Assembly: GCF_002019735.1 (NCBI RefSeq)
Contig: NZ_KV917378.1
Coordinates: forward strand, 3,560,869 to 3,624,868
Source of the DNA: Salipaludibacillus agaradhaerens
GTDB taxonomy: Bacteria > Bacillota > Bacilli > Bacillales > Salisediminibacteriaceae
Reading direction: 5' to 3'
Length of the DNA stretch: 64,000 bases
The position numbers were made by a program, and so were the translations under genes. Below are positions 61,789-64,000 of this stretch, piece after piece. How positions within the stretch are numbered: position 1 is the stretch's first letter; the number at the start of each line of letters is the position of its first letter. The notes under the pieces were generated by a model. The model saw only the letters and a program-made list of their open reading frames with translations. It did no database searches and had not been told where the DNA came from.

Positions 61789-64000
61789 TTAGTTTTGTCC
61801 TTTCCAGTTTTCCTTATAGTACTGCTCTGCGAATTGTAAATTTTCTTTAGCTTTATTTTGCCTGTTCATAAGCTCGACATAACCATCTCCAAAAGCAACT
61901 CCGCTAACTGTAAAAATACCGACTAATCCCCCCCATTTTGGTCCTCCCGGTATTTTAGAGTGGGCGGAAAGACCAGTGAAAGGATCAACTGGAGGATTTG
62001 TAGCTTGTTGTTGAATATAACGTTCATGTGCCCCACTATGGTTAATTCCTTTTTTAGGAACATTTGGAGGTACGCCTGGTATTTTTTTGCGTTCTTTTCC
62101 ATTGACCAAAGTATTTTTTAACCTTTTATTGTGAGTGGCTACCTCCCCTTTGGTTGGTGCATTTTTTCCTATATATGCTTCCACGCTTGCTAAATCATCT
62201 GCAGACAATCCACCTACGTTATTATTCGAATCAGCAATTATTCTTTCTTTTAACTCAGGGGTTGTCAGTTCTTCCCATTCAGTTAATTGGGGATTTCCTG
62301 TTAAGGCTCGTGGGACATATACATTATCCCAATTCCCTGCGAAGCCTGAGGCTACTGTTCCTCCAAATCCTATAACTCCCGCGGCACCCGCAAGTCCTGC
62401 ACCAGCAGCTATTCCAGCCCCAGTCCCAGCTGTAGTACCACCTAAACTGTGCCAAATACCAGGGTTAAGTGCAGGGGCAGCAATGACTGTGTTCATGGAA
62501 GTATTGTTGGAGCTTATGTCAAGGTCCTGAGTAGGGTCATAACAAGTAATGGACTCATCTCTGTTTTCTGTACAGTAACCCCTTGTTGAATTTTCTGGTT
62601 TTTGACCAGAAGTATCAGTGTAAGTCATTGGTTGATTCACTACATAAGGATAAGGATTTGTAGTATTTGGATGTAACATGTGACCTTCCCAAGAATCCTC
62701 AGAAATAAACCTTCCAGTATTGGGCATGTAATAGCGGGCTTGAGCATAATAAAGCCCCGTTTCTTTATCATAAGGAAGTCCTGTATAAGAATAATGGTGA
62801 GCTCCATCTAAAATAGTATCACTATCTTTCAATATAGGAGATCCAAAGGTATCATATTTCATATGTTTAGATTCTTCTGTTTTTAGACGTACACTTGATA
62901 CAATGCTTCCTTGTTCGTTATGTTTAAAGGAGTAAGTATCTAATGATTCTTGTGTGTTGGTATTAGAAGCATTACCATTTTTTAATGTTGATGTTAAAAT
63001 ATCTTCTTTAATTAGATTGATTCCATATGTGTAACGGTGAACCTTGTTATCGCCAGTTGTTTTTGTTAGTACATGATTAGCGGGGGATAAGATATCTTGA
63101 ATAAAACGTTCTTCTAAAAGAATATCTGGATTGGTTACCTCTTTATTACGTAAAAGCTGATGTGTCTCCTTTGTTGGTGAGTTTGAGATTGTCTTTTGAA
63201 TTCGCTGTCCTAACCCATTATATGTGAATTTTGATTCCACATCCATGTTAGTCCATGCCTCTACGAGTTGATTAGTAGCATCAAATGTATGTTTCTGAGT
63301 TAAATGATCCCCTTGAAAGATTTCTAATAAGTTTCCTCGATTATCATACGAGTAGTAATTCTTATCTAGTGTCATAATATCCATGCGTTGTTTCATGCGA
63401 TTTAATCTATCGTAGTTAAACACATAGCCGGATTGAGTGGTTTGATTATTTTGAGTAAGCTCAGCTAATCTATTTCCAGTCATATCATAGAAAAAACGAG
63501 TATGTTGACCAGATACTCCTTTAACCTCAGTAATTTGGTTTAAAGCATCGTAGCTATATTCAATCTTGTCTGACGGCTTTTCATCTCTCGAAAATATTAT
63601 AGCCTTTTTTCTATTCCCAACTGGATCGTATTCATAAATGTGTTTTTCGGTCACCATATCTTGGGAGTTTAAATAGGACAATTCTGTGACTCGAGATAAT
63701 GGGTCATATTTAAAAGTTGTTAGACTTCCATCATGTAGGCTAACGGATGCAAGGTCGCCATTTTCATCATAACTATAATTTGTGGCACATTTTAATGAGT
63801 CTGTTACTTTTACTAACTGCCCGAGGGAATTATACTCATTGCCAACTTCATAGCCATCAGGATACGTTGTAAATGCTCGTTGTCCTTGAGCTGTCCACTT
63901 ATAATGAATACTTTCATTGTTGGGTGTTTTGACAGTAATCAGTTGCCCTAGAGAATTATATTCAAAATGTGTAGTCCCTGACCAATCTTCAATCTCTGAA
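61789..64000 (-). CDS. Rhs/WapA-type polymorphic toxin (N-terminal part beyond window)
   Basis: The frame is open to the right edge, so the start lies outside. The visible part begins with YD/RHS repeats (e.g. YNSLGQLVKVTDS, YDALNQITEV, YDMTGNRLAELT, YDNRGNLLEI) that form the beta-cage. It then shows the conserved Rhs end YYMPNTGRFISEDSWEGH and NPYPYVVNQPMTYTDTSG. The last ~270 residues are variable: a Gly/Ala-rich hydrophobic stretch and a tail with NHSGAHERYIQQ and KIPGGPKWGGLVG. I do not recognise the toxin family. WapA/Rhs proteins mediate contact-dependent competition and are neutralised by a downstream immunity protein. Confidence 0.88.
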   Translation of the reverse strand, partial: SEIEDWSGTTHFEYNSLGQLITVKTPNNESIHYKWTAQGQRAFTTYPDGYEVGNEYNSLGQLVKVTDSLKCATNYSYDENGDLASVSLHDGSLTTFKYDPLSRVTELSYLNSQDMVTEKHIYEYDPVGNRKKAIIFSRDEKPSDKIEYSYDALNQITEVKGVSGQHTRFFYDMTGNRLAELTQNNQTTQSGYVFNYDRLNRMKQRMDIMTLDKNYYSYDNRGNLLEIFQGDHLTQKHTFDATNQLVEAWTNMDVESKFTYNGLGQRIQKTISNSPTKETHQLLRNKEVTNPDILLEERFIQDILSPANHVLTKTTGDNKVHRYTYGINLIKEDILTSTLKNGNASNTNTQESLDTYSFKHNEQGSIVSSVRLKTEESKHMKYDTFGSPILKDSDTILDGAHHYSYTGLPYDKETGLYYAQARYYMPNTGRFISEDSWEGHMLHPNTTNPYPYVVNQPMTYTDTSGQKPENSTRGYCTENRDESITCYDPTQDLDISSNNTSMNTVIAAPALNPGIWHSLGGTTAGTGAGIAAGAGLAGAAGVIGFGGTVASGFAGNWDNVYVPRALTGNPQLTEWEELTTPELKERIIADSNNNVGGLSADDLASVEAYIGKNAPTKGEVATHNKRLKNTLVNGKERKKIPGVPPNVPKKGINHSGAHERYIQQQATNPPVDPFTGLSAHSKIPGGPKWGGLVGIFTVSGVAFGDGYVELMNRQNKAKENLQFAEQYYKENWKGQN

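Noticed and set aside
49540-64000. Second attachment site copied from the ssrA 3' end
   Set aside because: No second GGTTCGATTCCC-type sequence was found in the remainder of the window.

Overview
This is a chromosomal segment of a low-GC, endospore-forming member of the Bacillaceae. The gene order follows the Bacillus subtilis chromosome (ftsX-ctpB-minJ-uvrBA-yvlBCD-hprK-lgt-ppaX-hisZGDBHAFI-trxB-rapZ-glmR-whiA-crh-clpP-sigL-cggR-gapA-pgk-tpiA-gpmI-eno-secG-rnr-smpB-ssrA). Spore-related genes (ctpB, yvoD, a gamma-SASP-like gene) are present. The acidic C-terminal extension of MinJ and the many acidic proteins would suit a salt- or alkali-adapted genus, but this is only a hint.

Region 1 (1-49.6 kb) is conserved core. 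It runs from cell division and envelope (ftsX, M23 hydrolase/activator, ctpB, minJ), through SOS nucleotide excision repair (uvrB-uvrA, with a LexA-box-like site), an envelope-stress cluster (yvlB-yvlC-yvlD), and hprK-lgt-yvoD-ppaX-yvoF, to a complete overlapping histidine operon (hisZ to hisI). After that come a TPR protein and trxB, then nudix-rapZ-glmR-whiA-crh and a leftward clpP with a CtsR operator. Next are rpoN(sigL)-glutaredoxin, the cggR glycolytic operon with its tandem CggR operator, eno, secG, two alpha/beta hydrolases, rnr, smpB and tmRNA (ssrA). HprK and Crh (Gln15, Ser46) together with CggR/GapA link carbon signalling and glycolysis.

Region 2 (49.6-58.2 kb), just downstream of ssrA, is AT-rich accessory DNA. 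It carries an alpha/beta-hydrolase-like protein, a secreted PPC-domain protein, an uncharacterised protein, RidA, an Asn-rich gamma-SASP-like gene, a decayed HTH regulator, another alpha/beta hydrolase, a Clp_N-GNAT fusion and a Rap phosphatase with an overlapping Phr-like peptide gene. It ends in a TxpA-like type I toxin with a convergent antisense RNA.

Region 3 (58.2-64 kb) is a leftward operon. An Rhs/WapA-type polymorphic toxin, cut by the right edge of the window, is followed 20 bp later by two ~95.6% identical TPR proteins and a membrane-anchored TPR protein. My best candidate for an undescribed system is this toxin with tandem TPR genes in the usual immunity position.

The intergenic DNA also holds a dispersed ~80-150 bp repeat family ending in a conserved hairpin (CCCACTGATTGAAG), an exact 21-bp-period array before smpB, and several large RNA-like hairpins.
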